Shown: in pieces, positions 49,490-59,683 of the stretch
Layout: each line of letters begins with the position of its first letter
How positions within the stretch are numbered: position 1 is the stretch's first letter
Assembly: GCF_900156865.1 (NCBI RefSeq)
Contig: NZ_LT732529.1
Location: 1,071,056 to 1,135,055, forward strand
Direction of reading: 5' to 3'
DNA: 64,000 nt
Source: Litchfieldia sinesaloumensis
GTDB taxonomy: Bacteria; Bacillota; Bacilli; Bacillales; Bacillaceae_L
Notes under the pieces: model-generated
The model's input: the letters and a program-made list of their open reading frames with translations, nothing else
Told to the model about the DNA's origin: nothing
Database searches by the model: none
Made by a program: the position numbers and the translations under genes

Positions 49490-50647
49490 ATGAAAAAACG
49501 ATATATCTTCCTTACTGTATTAATAGTAGTGATATTCGTTGGTGGATTTATAACGGGTGCGTTGTTAACAAACCATAACCAAACTGATCAGGACATAAAA
49601 ATAGCTAAAAAGTCACCTCCATCCTCAAAAGGGCTTGAACAAAAAGAAATGCCAAAATTGAGTGATGATCAGTCTAAGGCTTTAATTGGGTATGTCCAGG
49701 ATTTTCGAGATCCAAATCAAATAGATTATTCAAATCTTACACATATTATTTTTTCCTTCGTTCATCCAACTAAGGATGGACAAGTACTGTTTACAGGTGA
49801 ACATGCCACGCAGAACTTAAAAAAAATGGTTGCGAAAGCACATGAACAAAATACGAAAGTTATGCTTGCCGTAGGTGGTTGGTTTCATCTGAATGGCGGT
49901 GAAACGTATGATTATTTTTCGGCTGCACTATCAAACCAGGCTTCCCAAGAGAGACTTGTTAAAGAACTGGTTGCTATCGTTGAAAGGGAAAATGTAGATG
50001 GAATTGATATCGATTTTGAACATCCACGTACCGATGATGATGCACGTAACTTACATGTATTTATCGAGAAACTAAGTGAAGAATTACATTCTAGAAATAA
50101 GGAAGTATCCATCGCAGTTCATTCAAAAATCCACGGGCAAACCTTAACTGAACTAGCATATGTGAAGTATGAGACAGCCATGTTTCATAATGTAGATTAT
50201 GTAAATATTATGGCCTATGATGGTCAATGGGATGGTGGGTATCAGGCGAAGAACTTATCGCCGTATCCATTTACTGAAAGCATCGTCCGCTATTGGGCAA
50301 ATTTATTTGACTCACATAAGTTACCAAAGGAAAAGCTAGTCTTAGGTGTTCCATTTTATGCTCAGCCTGAAGACCCGAATAGTAAGCAATTATCGTATCA
50401 AACCATCATAAATAATAATGAACAAAACGCAGGGAAAGATGTCGTTACAATAAATGGCATGACGTATCATTACAACGGCCAAATGACGATGCTGAGAAAA
50501 ACGGAGCTTGCACTGCAACATGGCTTTGGTGGTATGATGGTTTGGGAGCTTGGTCATGATGCAACAGGGGCTCACAGTTTAACCCATACATTGTCTGAAA
50601 CCATTTCAGCTACAACTATAAAAAACTATTATACGCTGAAGAAATAA
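49490..50647 (+). CDS. Glycoside hydrolase family 18 protein
   Basis: The 385-residue protein has an N-terminal membrane anchor or signal (KRYIFLTVLIVVIFVGGFITGALL), then a GH18 barrel with LAVGGWFH and the catalytic motif DGIDIDFEHP, with Glu177 as the acid. NIMAYDGQWDGG and GGMMVWELGHD are also typical. It should cut chitin-like or peptidoglycan beta-1,4-N-acetylglucosamine links outside the cell. AGGAGG lies upstream of the ATG. Confidence 0.92.
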   Translation: MKKRYIFLTVLIVVIFVGGFITGALLTNHNQTDQDIKIAKKSPPSSKGLEQKEMPKLSDDQSKALIGYVQDFRDPNQIDYSNLTHIIFSFVHPTKDGQVLFTGEHATQNLKKMVAKAHEQNTKVMLAVGGWFHLNGGETYDYFSAALSNQASQERLVKELVAIVERENVDGIDIDFEHPRTDDDARNLHVFIEKLSEELHSRNKEVSIAVHSKIHGQTLTELAYVKYETAMFHNVDYVNIMAYDGQWDGGYQAKNLSPYPFTESIVRYWANLFDSHKLPKEKLVLGVPFYAQPEDPNSKQLSYQTIINNNEQNAGKDVVTINGMTYHYNGQMTMLRKTELALQHGFGGMMVWELGHDATGAHSLTHTLSETISATTIKNYYTLKK

Positions 50648-50704
50648 ATTCTTGTCATGTAATTCATTTTTTCATCCATCCTACTTAAATGGAGGTGAAA
50701 AAAC

Positions 50705-50839
50705 ATGGCAGATCGTAATCCGGTTGAATTTTCAGGAAAAGTGTTAGATAAGAGGAATACATTAACTGGTCCAGATGACGCAGGAAAAAATGGACATCCA
50801 AAGCGTCCCCAAAATGTATCAATAAAAAAAGGTGAATAA
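50705..50839 (+). CDS. Small hydrophilic protein
   Basis: The 44-residue protein starts MADRNPVEFSGKVLDKRN and ends NVSIKKGE; it is basic, with no hydrophobic stretch. ATG 50705 has GGAGGTGAAA upstream, a strong site, and a terminator follows. The size and KKGE end resemble small spore proteins such as SspN (ending QTKGE), but I do not recognise the family and propose no function. Confidence 0.68.
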   Translation: MADRNPVEFSGKVLDKRNTLTGPDDAGKNGHPKRPQNVSIKKGE

Positions 50840-50850
50840 TGTGTGAAGTT

Positions 50851-50883
50851 AAAAAAGTGATTCAACTATGAATCACTTTTTTT
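50851..50883. terminator. Terminator between the small protein gene and the SDR gene
   Basis: AAAAAGTGATTC (50852-50863) pairs with GAATCACTTTTT (50870-50881). It is T-rich on both strands and lies between convergent genes. Confidence 0.85.
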
Positions 50884-51811
50884 AGGATGACATGATTTGC
50901 CCACCATTGACATGAATTGTTTGACCAGTGACGAAACGAGAATCATCCGAAGCTAGATATACATAGGCTGGGGCAAGCTCAAAGGGCTGTCCTTGTCGGT
51001 CCATTGGGTTTCCTGCCAGAACAACTTGGTCTGCAGAAAAACTTGATGGAATCAATGGTGTCCATACTTTCCCAGGGGCAACTGCATTGACTCGGATACC
51101 CTTTGTTACAAGATTATTCGCAAGTGCACGAGTGAAACCAACATTAGCTGCTTTCGTCGCCGAATAATCTATCAGTTGTTCATTTCCATAATAAGCCACA
51201 ACAGATGCTGTATTAATAATTGAACTTCCCGCTTTTAGGTATCGTAGCGCAGCCCTCGTCGTATAAAAATGGGAGTAGACATTAACCTTAAAGGTATCAT
51301 CAAATTGTTCGTCAGAAATATCAAGAAGACTAAGCTGCTGAAATTGAATGCCAACATGGTTTACAAGAATATCAAGCTTTCCATAGGCCTGCACCGTCTT
51401 TTCAACAATCTCGACACAATGTTCTTTCTCACGTAAATCACCGGGAAAGAGTAAGCAACGCTGACCTATCTCTTCAATTTTTGCTTTTGTTCGGTTTGCA
51501 TCTTCATGCTCATCTAAATAGGATATCGCTACATCTGCACCTTCTTTAGCAAACGCTATGGCACATGCCGCGCCAATCCCGCTATCGCCACCAGTAATCA
51601 ATGCAATCTTTCCTTTTAACTTTTCACTGCCTTTATAGTTTGGATTTTCAATTATTGGCTTCGGAACCATTAGACCTTCTACCCCTGGTTGTCGAAATTG
51701 ACGTTGCTCAGGGACTGTTATCGCGACGTCTTTATATTCAGTGATTTTTCCATAATTCGGATACATCGGATAGCTTAGATTTTCATTTTTCTCTTTCTTT
51801 GAGCGAGACAT
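50882..51811 (-). CDS. Short-chain dehydrogenase/reductase (YhxC/GsiB-neighbour type)
   Basis: The 309-residue SDR has an N-terminal extension of about 60 residues ([19 protein letters not shown]...), the NAD-binding motif [16 protein letters not shown] in place of the usual NNAG, and the catalytic Ser/Tyr/Lys ([22 protein letters not shown]). The extended SDRs of Bacillus (YhxC, YdaD) look like this and are often general-stress genes. ATG 51811 follows AGGAGG by 6 nt. The substrate is unknown. Confidence 0.9.
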   Translation of the reverse strand: MSRSKKEKNENLSYPMYPNYGKITEYKDVAITVPEQRQFRQPGVEGLMVPKPIIENPNYKGSEKLKGKIALITGGDSGIGAACAIAFAKEGADVAISYLDEHEDANRTKAKIEEIGQRCLLFPGDLREKEHCVEIVEKTVQAYGKLDILVNHVGIQFQQLSLLDISDEQFDDTFKVNVYSHFYTTRAALRYLKAGSSIINTASVVAYYGNEQLIDYSATKAANVGFTRALANNLVTKGIRVNAVAPGKVWTPLIPSSFSADQVVLAGNPMDRQGQPFELAPAYVYLASDDSRFVTGQTIHVNGGQIMSS

Positions 51812-51953
51812 GACAAACCTCCTGTTTAATTTAATCTGCTTTAGTCTATGTTTCATCTGGGCAACGGTGACTAATTCCCTTTTCACAGTACGGGCTCTTC
51901 TTAAGGTCGACATGAATAGACTAAGATGAAATCTCAAAAAGGAGGTTAAATCT

Positions 51954-52118
51954 ATGCAATATTATTACAGTCCTGAAGTACACTTTTTGCTGCTTAATGA
52001 ATCAAAAGAACGAGTGGAGGTTACGTATCTCGATCAAAGCTTTGAGTTACCTCAAATTGGGTTAAGGCCCCCCTACTATTACAACCCACGTTATGAACAC
52101 CACTATCCATTGATTTGA
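51954..52118 (+). CDS. Small tyrosine-rich protein
   Basis: The 54-residue protein starts [17 protein letters not shown] and ends [17 protein letters not shown], so it is rich in Tyr, His and Pro. ATG 51954 has AAGGAGGTT upstream. Tyr-rich small proteins are common in spore coats, but no family is recognised here. It is divergent from the SDR gene. Confidence 0.65.
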   Translation: MQYYYSPEVHFLLLNESKERVEVTYLDQSFELPQIGLRPPYYYNPRYEHHYPLI

Positions 52119-52169
52119 AAATGATTCTTCTGGGGAACATACCTCTATAAGAGATTGGAGGAGTTTTTC

Positions 52170-52307
52170 ATGAGTGAGAGTAACGAAGATAGTATAACTA
52201 CCACAAATAACCCCATTCGAGAACGAATGAAAAAAAGAAATCCGGCTGACTTTAGCAGTTCGACTCTAAGACGGGTTGCATTTACACAGTTAAGTCGAAA
52301 ACGATAA
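52170..52307 (+). CDS. Small basic protein
   Basis: The 45-residue protein starts MSESNEDSITTTNNPIRERMKKRN and ends LRRVAFTQLSRKR; the C-terminal half is basic. ATG 52170 is preceded by TGGAGGAG, and a terminator follows. I do not recognise the family. It may be co-transcribed with the Tyr-rich gene 51 nt upstream. Confidence 0.65.
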   Translation: MSESNEDSITTTNNPIRERMKKRNPADFSSSTLRRVAFTQLSRKR

Positions 52308-52340
52308 AAAACGTTAGGAAATATCCTAACGTTTATTTAC
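52306..52340. terminator. Bidirectional terminator between the small genes and glgA
   Basis: AAACGTTAGGA (52309-52319) pairs with TCCTAACGTTT (52324-52334), close to the convergent glgA stop. Confidence 0.85.
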
Positions 52341-52345
52341 GTATT

Positions 52346-53782
52346 TTATACCATTACCGTTTTTAGTCCTTCATACAAATTTAGATAGTCCTTTGAAGAA
52401 GCAGCCCAACTATAGTCGAGCTTTAACGCATTTTCAGAGAGCTCTCTCCATTTCTTTGGCTGGAAGCGGTAGAACCAAATCGCCCGTTCAATCGTATACA
52501 GCATGTCATGTGCATTGTAATTCGTAAAACTAAAACCAGTACCTTTTCCTGTAAATTCATTATACGGTTGGACTGTATCCTTTAGTCCACCCGTTTCTCT
52601 TACAAGTGGTAATGTTCCATAGCGGAAAGCAAGTAGTTGCCCGATTCCACAAGGCTCGAATTGTGATGGCATTAAAAACAAATCCGAACCTGCATAAATT
52701 TTACGAGATAAACCTTCGTCAAAATAGATACTCGCAGATACTTTTGTTGGATGTCGTTTTGCCAAATCACGAAAGGCATCTTCATAATGACTTTCTCCTG
52801 TTCCTAGCAGGACAAATTGCACATTTTGGTTAAGAATCTCTTCAATTACATGGAGAACAAGGTCAATCCCCTTTTGTTCAACCAATCTTGTAATCATGGA
52901 GATAACTGGAGTTTTATCGTTCACCGGAAGCCCAAGGTGCTCCTGTAGAGCACGCTTGTTTTCCAATTTCCCCTCATATGAATCAAAATGGGCGAAAATG
53001 GCTTTATCAGTAGCGGGATTATACTCTGAGTTATCAATTCCATTCACAATGCCTTGTAATTCTTGATTTCGTTTACGTAAAAAGCCATCTAATTGTTCGC
53101 CGAAATAAGCGGTTTGAATTTCATTTGCATAGGTTGGACTGACAGTTGTTATCGTGTCACTAAAGGAAAGTCCCGCCTTCAAATAACTAACATTCCCGAA
53201 AAACTCTACTCCATCTATATGAAAATAGCGATCACTCACATCGAGTAATTCACCTAATACAGATTTAGGAAAGACCCCTTGGTAACGTAGATTATGAATC
53301 GTAAATACGGTCTTTATTCCCTTGTAATTTGGATGGTTTGAATAATGAGCATCCAATAACAGGGGGATTGGTCCTGCTTGCCAGTCATGACAATGGATAA
53401 TATCTGGTTTTTTTTCTAAAAACGGGATTGCTTCGAGAACAGCTCTTGAAAAGAATGCAAAGCGTTCACCATCATCATAAAAACCATAACTGCCATAGCG
53501 CTTGAAATAATATTCATTATCTAAAAAATAATAGCTAATTCCGTTATGGACCAGTTTCTCAATCCCACAATATTGTCTACGCCAGCCAAGTGGAACTTCA
53601 ATTATTCGTTCTAATACAAGCTGTTCCTTGTATTCTTTTGCTAAATCACCATATTTCGGTAAAATGACATTTATATGCACGCCTTCCTGTTGTAATGCAT
53701 GTGGAAGCGCGCCGATTACATCCCCTAGTCCGCCTGTTTTTATAAATGGAGCACATTCAGATGCTGCGAATAATACGTTCAT
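52346..53782 (-). CDS. glgA: Glycogen synthase
   Basis: The 478-residue GT5 enzyme starts MNVLFAASECAPFIKTGGLGDVIGALP with the ADP-glucose-binding KTGGL motif, and has IHCHDWQAGPIPLLL, MITRLVEQKGIDL and PSQFEPCGIGQLLAFRYGTLPLVRETGGL. It adds glucose from ADP-glucose to glycogen. ATG 53782 follows GAGAGG; the ATG at 53800 precedes that site. It is the last gene of the glg set here; in B. subtilis glgP follows, but here a terminator does. Confidence 0.96.
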   Translation of the reverse strand: MNVLFAASECAPFIKTGGLGDVIGALPHALQQEGVHINVILPKYGDLAKEYKEQLVLERIIEVPLGWRRQYCGIEKLVHNGISYYFLDNEYYFKRYGSYGFYDDGERFAFFSRAVLEAIPFLEKKPDIIHCHDWQAGPIPLLLDAHYSNHPNYKGIKTVFTIHNLRYQGVFPKSVLGELLDVSDRYFHIDGVEFFGNVSYLKAGLSFSDTITTVSPTYANEIQTAYFGEQLDGFLRKRNQELQGIVNGIDNSEYNPATDKAIFAHFDSYEGKLENKRALQEHLGLPVNDKTPVISMITRLVEQKGIDLVLHVIEEILNQNVQFVLLGTGESHYEDAFRDLAKRHPTKVSASIYFDEGLSRKIYAGSDLFLMPSQFEPCGIGQLLAFRYGTLPLVRETGGLKDTVQPYNEFTGKGTGFSFTNYNAHDMLYTIERAIWFYRFQPKKWRELSENALKLDYSWAASSKDYLNLYEGLKTVMV

Positions 53783-53802
53783 ACTTTTTCCTCTCCCCAA
53801 TC

Positions 53803-53957
53803 AAATGCGCCTCTTGGCGTATTTGCGCCCAGATTTTTTAGGCCCACACGATGTGGGACACAAAGACGTTGCCACAGGAGCTGGCACTTTAAGTCTTTGA
53901 TCTTTTGCTCGAAAATTTTCCTTAGAAAATCTGAGGCATCCGCCGGAGGCTTTTAAC
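53803..53957. repeat. Structured GC-rich repeat-like element
   Basis: This stretch of about 155 bases between glgD and glgA is GC-richer than its surroundings and full of dyads. They are an AAATGCGCC / GGCGTATTT pair at 53803-53824; CCCACA / TGTGGG at 53843-53857 with a 3-nt loop; and CAAAGAC (53861-53867) with GTCTTTG (53893-53899), enclosing GCCA / TGGC. GAGGC and GCCGGAGGC follow near the end. I recall similar dispersed elements in other Bacillaceae, but cannot confirm copies. It lies about 20 nt upstream of glgA, so it is in the operon leader RNA. Confidence 0.6.
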
Positions 53958-54040
53958 TTTATTCAGACAGAGCTAGAACTCAACCGAATTGTATAAGTTA
54001 ATTGTAGTACCATCACTTTAATCGAAACTAGTGAATAAAG

Positions 54041-55147
54041 TTAAATGATATCAGCTTTTTTAATAACCTTTGGAGTATGTTCACCTATGATTATTTTTTC
54101 AGCAGTAATGTTTACTTGTTTATCTGTTATGACATTTTCAAGATATGTTCCTTCGTCAATAACACCCTTCTGCATGATAATACTATTTTTAACTGTGGCA
54201 CCTTTTCGAATTTTGACGCCACGGAATATAATGCTATTTTCAACCGTCCCCTCAATATCACTACCATTAGCAATCAATGAATTACTAACGTTTGAGGTTG
54301 TCGAATATTTAACAGGTGGTTCATGCTTTGTCTTTGTATAAACCTCCCAGTTATCAAAGAAGAATTCCTTCGTAACTTGTGGGTTTAAGAATTCCATATT
54401 TGTTTTATAATAGCTTGCTATTGAATGAATAAATGGCATATAACCTTTAAAATGATAGCTGTTTACTTGTAAGTGAGATAGATTAGCCTTTACTATATCT
54501 CGGATAAAATCGTATTCACCGTTTTCATAGCATTTTGTAATAAGTTCAATGAGTAATTTCTTTGAAAACACAAATGTTTCCGTACAAACTGGGTCACCCT
54601 GCTGCGGAGATGTATAGAGTTCTAAGTTAGTAACTTGATCCTCAGCATTTAAAATGCATTTGTGATAGATTGGTTTATTAACAGGCTCACCATCATAATC
54701 CTTGTATACGATTGTGAGGTCTGCTCCACTTTCTCTGTGGCTCTTGATTACATCATTAAAATTTATTTTATACACATGATGTCCTGGAGAAAGAATTACA
54801 GTGTCTTCATGAGATCGCTTGAAGAATTCTAGATGATCATAAAATTGTTGAACGTCGCCGACTATACTTTTATCTGGATGGATTGGTGGTAAGATAAACA
54901 ACCCTCCGTTTCTCCGATCCAGATCCCACTCCTTGCCAGAACCTAGATGATCCATGATGGAACGATATTTGTCTTTTGTAAAAATAGCCACCTTCTTGAT
55001 TTGGGCGTTAATAAAATTGGACATTGTAAAGTCAATTAATCGATATCTGCCTCCGAAGGGTACTGCTGCTAGACATCGATGTTGAGTTAATTCTTTTAAA
55101 TACTGTTTATCATTAACTAAATTTATTACACCAATTACTCGTTCCAA
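54041..55147 (-). CDS. glgD: Glycogen biosynthesis protein GlgD
   Basis: The 368-residue protein resembles ADP-glucose pyrophosphorylase: a nucleotidyltransferase domain with AAVPFGGRYRLIDFTMSNFINA and a C-terminal left-handed beta-helix. It lacks the usual GGQGSRL loop at its start (VIGVINLVNDKQYLKELT), as in GlgD, the helper subunit of GlgC. TTG 55147 is the start, with GAGGAG 8 nt upstream. It follows glgC by 23 nt. Confidence 0.94.
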   Translation of the reverse strand: MERVIGVINLVNDKQYLKELTQHRCLAAVPFGGRYRLIDFTMSNFINAQIKKVAIFTKDKYRSIMDHLGSGKEWDLDRRNGGLFILPPIHPDKSIVGDVQQFYDHLEFFKRSHEDTVILSPGHHVYKINFNDVIKSHRESGADLTIVYKDYDGEPVNKPIYHKCILNAEDQVTNLELYTSPQQGDPVCTETFVFSKKLLIELITKCYENGEYDFIRDIVKANLSHLQVNSYHFKGYMPFIHSIASYYKTNMEFLNPQVTKEFFFDNWEVYTKTKHEPPVKYSTTSNVSNSLIANGSDIEGTVENSIIFRGVKIRKGATVKNSIIMQKGVIDEGTYLENVITDKQVNITAEKIIIGEHTPKVIKKADII

Positions 55148-55170
55148 TCTTATCGCTCCTCATAATATAT

Positions 55171-56325
55171 TTATTTACTTATTGTTAATGGTCTAACAAT
55201 GGTTTCGTCACCAACTAATGTAATGGCAGCATCAGGTGCATCTGACCCAATATGTGCCCCATCAGGGATACATAAGTCACTAGCAATGATTGCCTTGTGG
55301 ATGGTCACATTTTTGCCGATTGTGACATTGGGCATGATGACAGAATCTTTTATGAGTGAATTCTCCCCTACCTTTACATTGTATGAGAGAACCGAGTGGT
55401 CAATTGCCCCATGTACAATACAGCCCTCATTAATCAATGATTGAGAAACCTTTGCGGCTGACGATATATATTGTGGTGGATGAGTCGCGATACCCGTAAA
55501 AAATGGCCAGCTAGGGTCGTGTAAATCGAAGCCTGGCGAATCAGCCAATAAATCCATATGTGCTTCCCACAGGCTTTCAATGGTTCCAACATCCTTCCAA
55601 TAGCTATCAAATTGGTACGCATATAGTTGATTATTGTCTGCCAGTAATTTTGGGATTATATCTTTCCCAAAATCATTGGACGAGTGAATGTTACCTTCAT
55701 CTTCGATTAAATATTCTTTTAGTAGTTTCCATTTAAATAAGTAAATCCCCATTGAGGCCAGATTGCTTTTTGGATTCGCCGGTTTTTCATCGAATTCAAC
55801 AATTCTCTTCTCTTCGTTTGTATTCATAATCCCGAAGCGGCTTGCTTCTGCCCAAGGTACTTCGATAACAGCAATTGTTGCTGCAGCATCTTTTTCAAGA
55901 TGAAAACGAAGCATCTTACTATAATCCATTTTGTAAATATGATCGCCTGAAAGAACTACAACATATTCTGGATCATATTGCTCAATATAATGGATATTTT
56001 GGTAGACTGCATTGGCAGTTCCTTTGTACCAATCCCCACCATTCTTACCTAGGTATGGCGGCAGGACTGTTACACCCCCGTTGTTCCGGTCTAAATCCCA
56101 TGGACGTCCATTACTTACATAATTATTAAGTACATGTGGACGATATTGAGTAATTACACCAACTGTATCAATACCCGAATGAGTACAATTACTTAATGGA
56201 AAATCAATAATTCGGTATTTACCACCAAATGGAACCGCGGGTTTGGCAAGGGTAGTTGTTAATTCCCCCAATCTTGACCCTTGACCACCTGCTAATACAA
56301 CTGCAATCCACTTCTTTGACCTCAT
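55171..56325 (-). CDS. glgC: Glucose-1-phosphate adenylyltransferase
   Basis: The 384-residue enzyme has the catalytic loop [54 protein letters not shown] and a beta-helix C terminus. It makes ADP-glucose from ATP and glucose-1-phosphate, the committed step of glycogen synthesis, probably as a complex with GlgD. Its ATG overlaps the glgB stop as ATGA (56322-56325), so the two are coupled. Confidence 0.97.
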   Translation of the reverse strand: MRSKKWIAVVLAGGQGSRLGELTTTLAKPAVPFGGKYRIIDFPLSNCTHSGIDTVGVITQYRPHVLNNYVSNGRPWDLDRNNGGVTVLPPYLGKNGGDWYKGTANAVYQNIHYIEQYDPEYVVVLSGDHIYKMDYSKMLRFHLEKDAAATIAVIEVPWAEASRFGIMNTNEEKRIVEFDEKPANPKSNLASMGIYLFKWKLLKEYLIEDEGNIHSSNDFGKDIIPKLLADNNQLYAYQFDSYWKDVGTIESLWEAHMDLLADSPGFDLHDPSWPFFTGIATHPPQYISSAAKVSQSLINEGCIVHGAIDHSVLSYNVKVGENSLIKDSVIMPNVTIGKNVTIHKAIIASDLCIPDGAHIGSDAPDAAITLVGDETIVRPLTISK

Positions 56326-58268
56326 TTTTTGACGACACCTCTTTTTCTCTTTTTTGTCTCTTTTCTAAAGATACTAATTGCTAAAGGTGGAACTTTAATT
56401 GTCATGCTGTATGGTTGATTATGTGCAGGCGTCTTATCAACTGATATAGCAGTTGCATTAATCTGACCAGAGCCTCCAAATTCCACTGAATCACTATTAA
56501 ACAGTTCTATATAACTCCCTGTTGATGGGACGCCAATACGATAGTCTTCATAGACTTCTGTGGAAAAGTTACAAACGATGATTGAGTAATCACCTTTGCG
56601 CTTTCCATGTCTCATAAATGTAATTACTGATTGTTCGTGATTACTTGGGTCAATCCATTCAAAACCGTCTTGTTCATGATCCAGTCTCCAAAGGCTAGAG
56701 TTCATACGGTAAAAATGTTGAAGCTCTTTAAAGTAGGTTTGGAGCCCTTTGTGAGAATCATAGTTAAGAAGCATCCAATCGAGTTCCTCAAGTTCCTTCC
56801 ATTCGGAAAATTGACCGAACTCTCCACCCATAAAAAGAAGCTTTTTTCCAGGATGGGTCATCATATAACCATATAACAATCGCAAGTTTGCGAATTTTTG
56901 CCAGTAGTCCCCAGGCATTTTATCTAATAGGGATTTCTTCCCATGGACAACATCATCGTGTGAAAAAGGTAATACAAAATTTTCTGAAAATGCATAGAAG
57001 AAAGAAAAAGTTAATAAATTATGATTATAGCGTCTATCAGAGGGGTGGAGTCGCATGTATTTTAGGACGTCATTCACCCAGCCCATATTCCATTTATAAT
57101 TGAAGCCTAAGCCACCTTCTGTTGTAGGTGCCGTTACAAGAGGATAATCGGTTGCCTCTTCTGCAATCATTAACACTCCCGGATATCTATGGAAGATAGC
57201 TTCATTTGCCTTCTTAATAAACTCAATTGCTTCAAGGTTCTCTTCGCCGCCAAATTGATTATAAAGCTTTTCTTGTTGTGGGTTATCGTGGTTGAGGTAA
57301 ACTAATGATGATACTGCGTCAATTCGAAAGCCATCAATATGATATATATCCATCCAAAACGCAAGATTTGAAAGTAAGAAACTATGAACCTCTAATTTTG
57401 TGAAATCAAAACTATATGTCCCCCAGAGAGGTCGGTCTGCTCGTTTTGAATCTGTGGGTTCATAAAGTGGAGTCCCATCAAATCTGCCTAAACCATGTTC
57501 GTCACGGCAAAAGTGTACTGGAACCCAGTCGAGTATGACGCCAAGGCCCTTTTGATGACATTGGTCCACAAAGTACATAAAATCCAATGGACTACCATGT
57601 CTACTGGTTACTGAATAGAAACCAGTAATTTGGTACCCCCAGGATAAATCGAACGGATGCTCCATAATAGGCATTAGCTCGATATGTGTAAAGCCTTGGT
57701 CAACTACATAGTCAATAACTTCGTCGGCAAGCTCCCGATATGTATAAAAGCAACCATCCTCTTTCTTCTTCCATGAACCAGTATGTAGTTCATAAATTAA
57801 CATTGGATTATGGTACGATTCGGCTTTATCCCTAGCTGTTATCCATTTTTTATCATTCCATTTATACTGGTCGAGTCGTGAAACAACTGACGCAGTATTT
57901 GGTCTTACTTCGGAAGAGAATGCGAACGGATCTGCTTTTAATTTCTTTTCGCCATTTGCGGTGATAATTTCATATTTATACAGATCACCTTCTTTTAATC
58001 CTGGGATAAAACCAATCCATACTCCTGAGTTAGGAATCTTATTGAGGGTATGTTCATTGCCCAACCAATGATTGAAATCCCCAACAACGGACACTGCTTT
58101 TGCGTGTGGTGCCCATACCGAAAAGCGAACACCATCTTCTCCTTTATAGGACATGATGTGTGCGCCAAGCATGTTATAGGCCTCTAATAATGTCCCTTCA
58201 TGAAATAAATACAAATCAAATTCACTTGGGAAAAGTTCAATCTCTTTTTCGGCGATTGAATTCATCAT
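56322..58268 (-). CDS. glgB: 1,4-alpha-glucan branching enzyme
   Basis: The 648-residue GH13 enzyme has an N-terminal carbohydrate module ([22 protein letters not shown]), the barrel motif DWVPVHF, the nucleophile Asp317 in [10 protein letters not shown], the acid Glu in [10 protein letters not shown], and [13 protein letters not shown]. It moves alpha-1,4 segments to alpha-1,6 links. AAGGAGG lies 5 nt before ATG 58268 and 8 nt before ATG 58265, so either may be used. The C terminus is basic ([14 protein letters not shown]). It is the first gene of the operon. Confidence 0.96.
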   Translation of the reverse strand: MMNSIAEKEIELFPSEFDLYLFHEGTLLEAYNMLGAHIMSYKGEDGVRFSVWAPHAKAVSVVGDFNHWLGNEHTLNKIPNSGVWIGFIPGLKEGDLYKYEIITANGEKKLKADPFAFSSEVRPNTASVVSRLDQYKWNDKKWITARDKAESYHNPMLIYELHTGSWKKKEDGCFYTYRELADEVIDYVVDQGFTHIELMPIMEHPFDLSWGYQITGFYSVTSRHGSPLDFMYFVDQCHQKGLGVILDWVPVHFCRDEHGLGRFDGTPLYEPTDSKRADRPLWGTYSFDFTKLEVHSFLLSNLAFWMDIYHIDGFRIDAVSSLVYLNHDNPQQEKLYNQFGGEENLEAIEFIKKANEAIFHRYPGVLMIAEEATDYPLVTAPTTEGGLGFNYKWNMGWVNDVLKYMRLHPSDRRYNHNLLTFSFFYAFSENFVLPFSHDDVVHGKKSLLDKMPGDYWQKFANLRLLYGYMMTHPGKKLLFMGGEFGQFSEWKELEELDWMLLNYDSHKGLQTYFKELQHFYRMNSSLWRLDHEQDGFEWIDPSNHEQSVITFMRHGKRKGDYSIIVCNFSTEVYEDYRIGVPSTGSYIELFNSDSVEFGGSGQINATAISVDKTPAHNQPYSMTIKVPPLAISIFRKETKKRKRGVVKK

Positions 58269-58669
58269 GGTATCCTCCTTTTGATATATGTAAAGAGAAC
58301 GTTTGTAATACCAACAACTTACAACAATTGTATGAAGTTATATAAAACCAAAGTTTTGTATTACTTATTCACTTTATTATATTAATTCGGCCTGAAGCAG
58401 AAATATTCCTTTGGCGAATAATGTTTTTTATTGTCGTATACGGTAGAAAGGCAAAAAAAATATTATTTTAGTTATTGTAAATTATTTAGGAGGTTTGTAA
58501 TCGCTTACAGATTATGGTTGATATAAGAGGTTTTTTCACATGATTTTAGTATCCGAAATTATATTTAGATAATATTATAATCATTGTTGTTATTGTGGAG
58601 TTTATTATTTTAATATAATAATGGTCGTAACACTTTTGAATAAATAAAAAAAGCTGCTTTCGCAGCTTT
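58269..58669. other. Regulatory region upstream of glgB
   Basis: These 401 AT-rich bases separate the GH15-type gene from glgB. They contain the cre site (58496-58509) and, near the GH15 gene, its terminator. On the minus strand a CATACAAT lies at 58327-58334, close to the sigma-E -10 consensus, but no good partner -35 was found. No ORF is supported. Confidence 0.6.
58496..58509. promoter_or_regulatory. Catabolite-responsive element (cre) upstream of glgB
   Basis: TGTAATCGCTTACA matches all fixed positions of the CcpA consensus TGWAANCGNTNWCA and is almost a perfect palindrome. It lies about 230 nt before the glgB start and 160 nt past the end of the GH15-type gene. CcpA control of glycogen storage is inferred; activation or repression cannot be told. 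Confidence 0.72.
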
Positions 58670-58671
58670 TT
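58646..58671 (-). terminator. Terminator of the GH15-type gene
   Basis: AAGCTGC (58651-58657) pairs with GCAGCTT (58662-58668), with A runs outside. T follows on the minus strand. Confidence 0.8.
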
Positions 58672-59683
58672 AAGATATTTTTTGTTGAGCAAGGTCTTCG
58701 ATTTTTGTAAGGAATATATAGGACATTGCGACTGACCATGCTAATGGTGTATTTCCATTGGGTCTGTTTGTTCCACCAACGTAAAGCTCAGGAACTTCCC
58801 AATTGTCTGGTACTATCCTTTTGGTTTTTTCTATATATTCGCTTGCTTTGTTAAATTGACCTAGTTCAAGATAGCATAGCCCTAGCCAAGGGAAACCAAA
58901 GCACCACTCTGCTTCGCTTCCTTCGTTATAATATTGATCATTTTCATAACGGATGACTCCATGTGTGCGTTCTAATTTAGAGGAAACGGTTTCAACAATT
59001 TTAATTGCCGTGTCACGATCGACAACTCGATATGGGAATACAAGGGATAGAAGTGCTAAATCAGTATCCTTTGTTTCACTTTCTCGAGGTAAAAGGTTTC
59101 GGAGAGCCTCCTCACCTTTTTTAATCAAATCCTCTTTTACATTTACAAGAATTTTTACGGCGTTTAGCCCAGCTACACATGCCCCTAAACTTGAAGCATG
59201 AACTTCCATATTTTCTTCCCACATACCATTATCCTTTGCTTGCCAGTATTGAAGGCACTCTAGATAATCAACAAGCTTTTGAACAATTTCAATATCCTTT
59301 TTATCACGAATTACTTTTTGCCCCAAGCGGTAACCCTCACCTACTCCCCATAGGAACGCACCAATCGCATCATTTTGGGCATGCCCCCATTCGACTGGCA
59401 TTTCTCTAAGGTCTGTTGAGTACCGTGAATGGATATATTCAAATAAATAAATCGGTTTCTTTTTCCGATGGATATCAATTTTCCACTCATACGTTCTAAA
59501 CATATCAAATAAAGCATGATAGGCATTCGCATATCTCTCAGATGGTTCATTAATAAAAGGTAGTACTGTATATACTATATCTCGAATCCATACATAATTA
59601 TAATCATTAGATACACTTGCTGTGTAAGCACCATTTGATAAACGCATACGGTCAAGAACCTGAATTGCTTTATTGGTATACAT
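58670..59683 (-). CDS. Glycoside hydrolase family 15-type protein, short form
   Basis: The 337-residue protein has glucoamylase-family motifs: GAYTASVSNDYNYVWIRDIVY at the start, MPVEWGHAQNDAIGAFLWGVG, GMWEENMEVHASSLGACVAG with the likely acid Glu, and GSEAEWCFGFPWLG. It lacks the N-terminal beta-domain of long GH15 enzymes, which are about 600 residues. It is cytosolic (no signal) and may trim glycogen or maltosaccharides, fitting the adjacent glg operon, but has its own terminator. GGGGTGA lies upstream of the ATG. Confidence 0.82.
   Translation of the reverse strand: MYTNKAIQVLDRMRLSNGAYTASVSNDYNYVWIRDIVYTVLPFINEPSERYANAYHALFDMFRTYEWKIDIHRKKKPIYLFEYIHSRYSTDLREMPVEWGHAQNDAIGAFLWGVGEGYRLGQKVIRDKKDIEIVQKLVDYLECLQYWQAKDNGMWEENMEVHASSLGACVAGLNAVKILVNVKEDLIKKGEEALRNLLPRESETKDTDLALLSLVFPYRVVDRDTAIKIVETVSSKLERTHGVIRYENDQYYNEGSEAEWCFGFPWLGLCYLELGQFNKASEYIEKTKRIVPDNWEVPELYVGGTNRPNGNTPLAWSVAMSYIFLTKIEDLAQQKIS

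Noticed and set aside
58327-58334. CATACAAT as a sigma-E -10 for glgB
   Set aside because: The -10 matches, but no fitting -35 lies 13-15 nt upstream.
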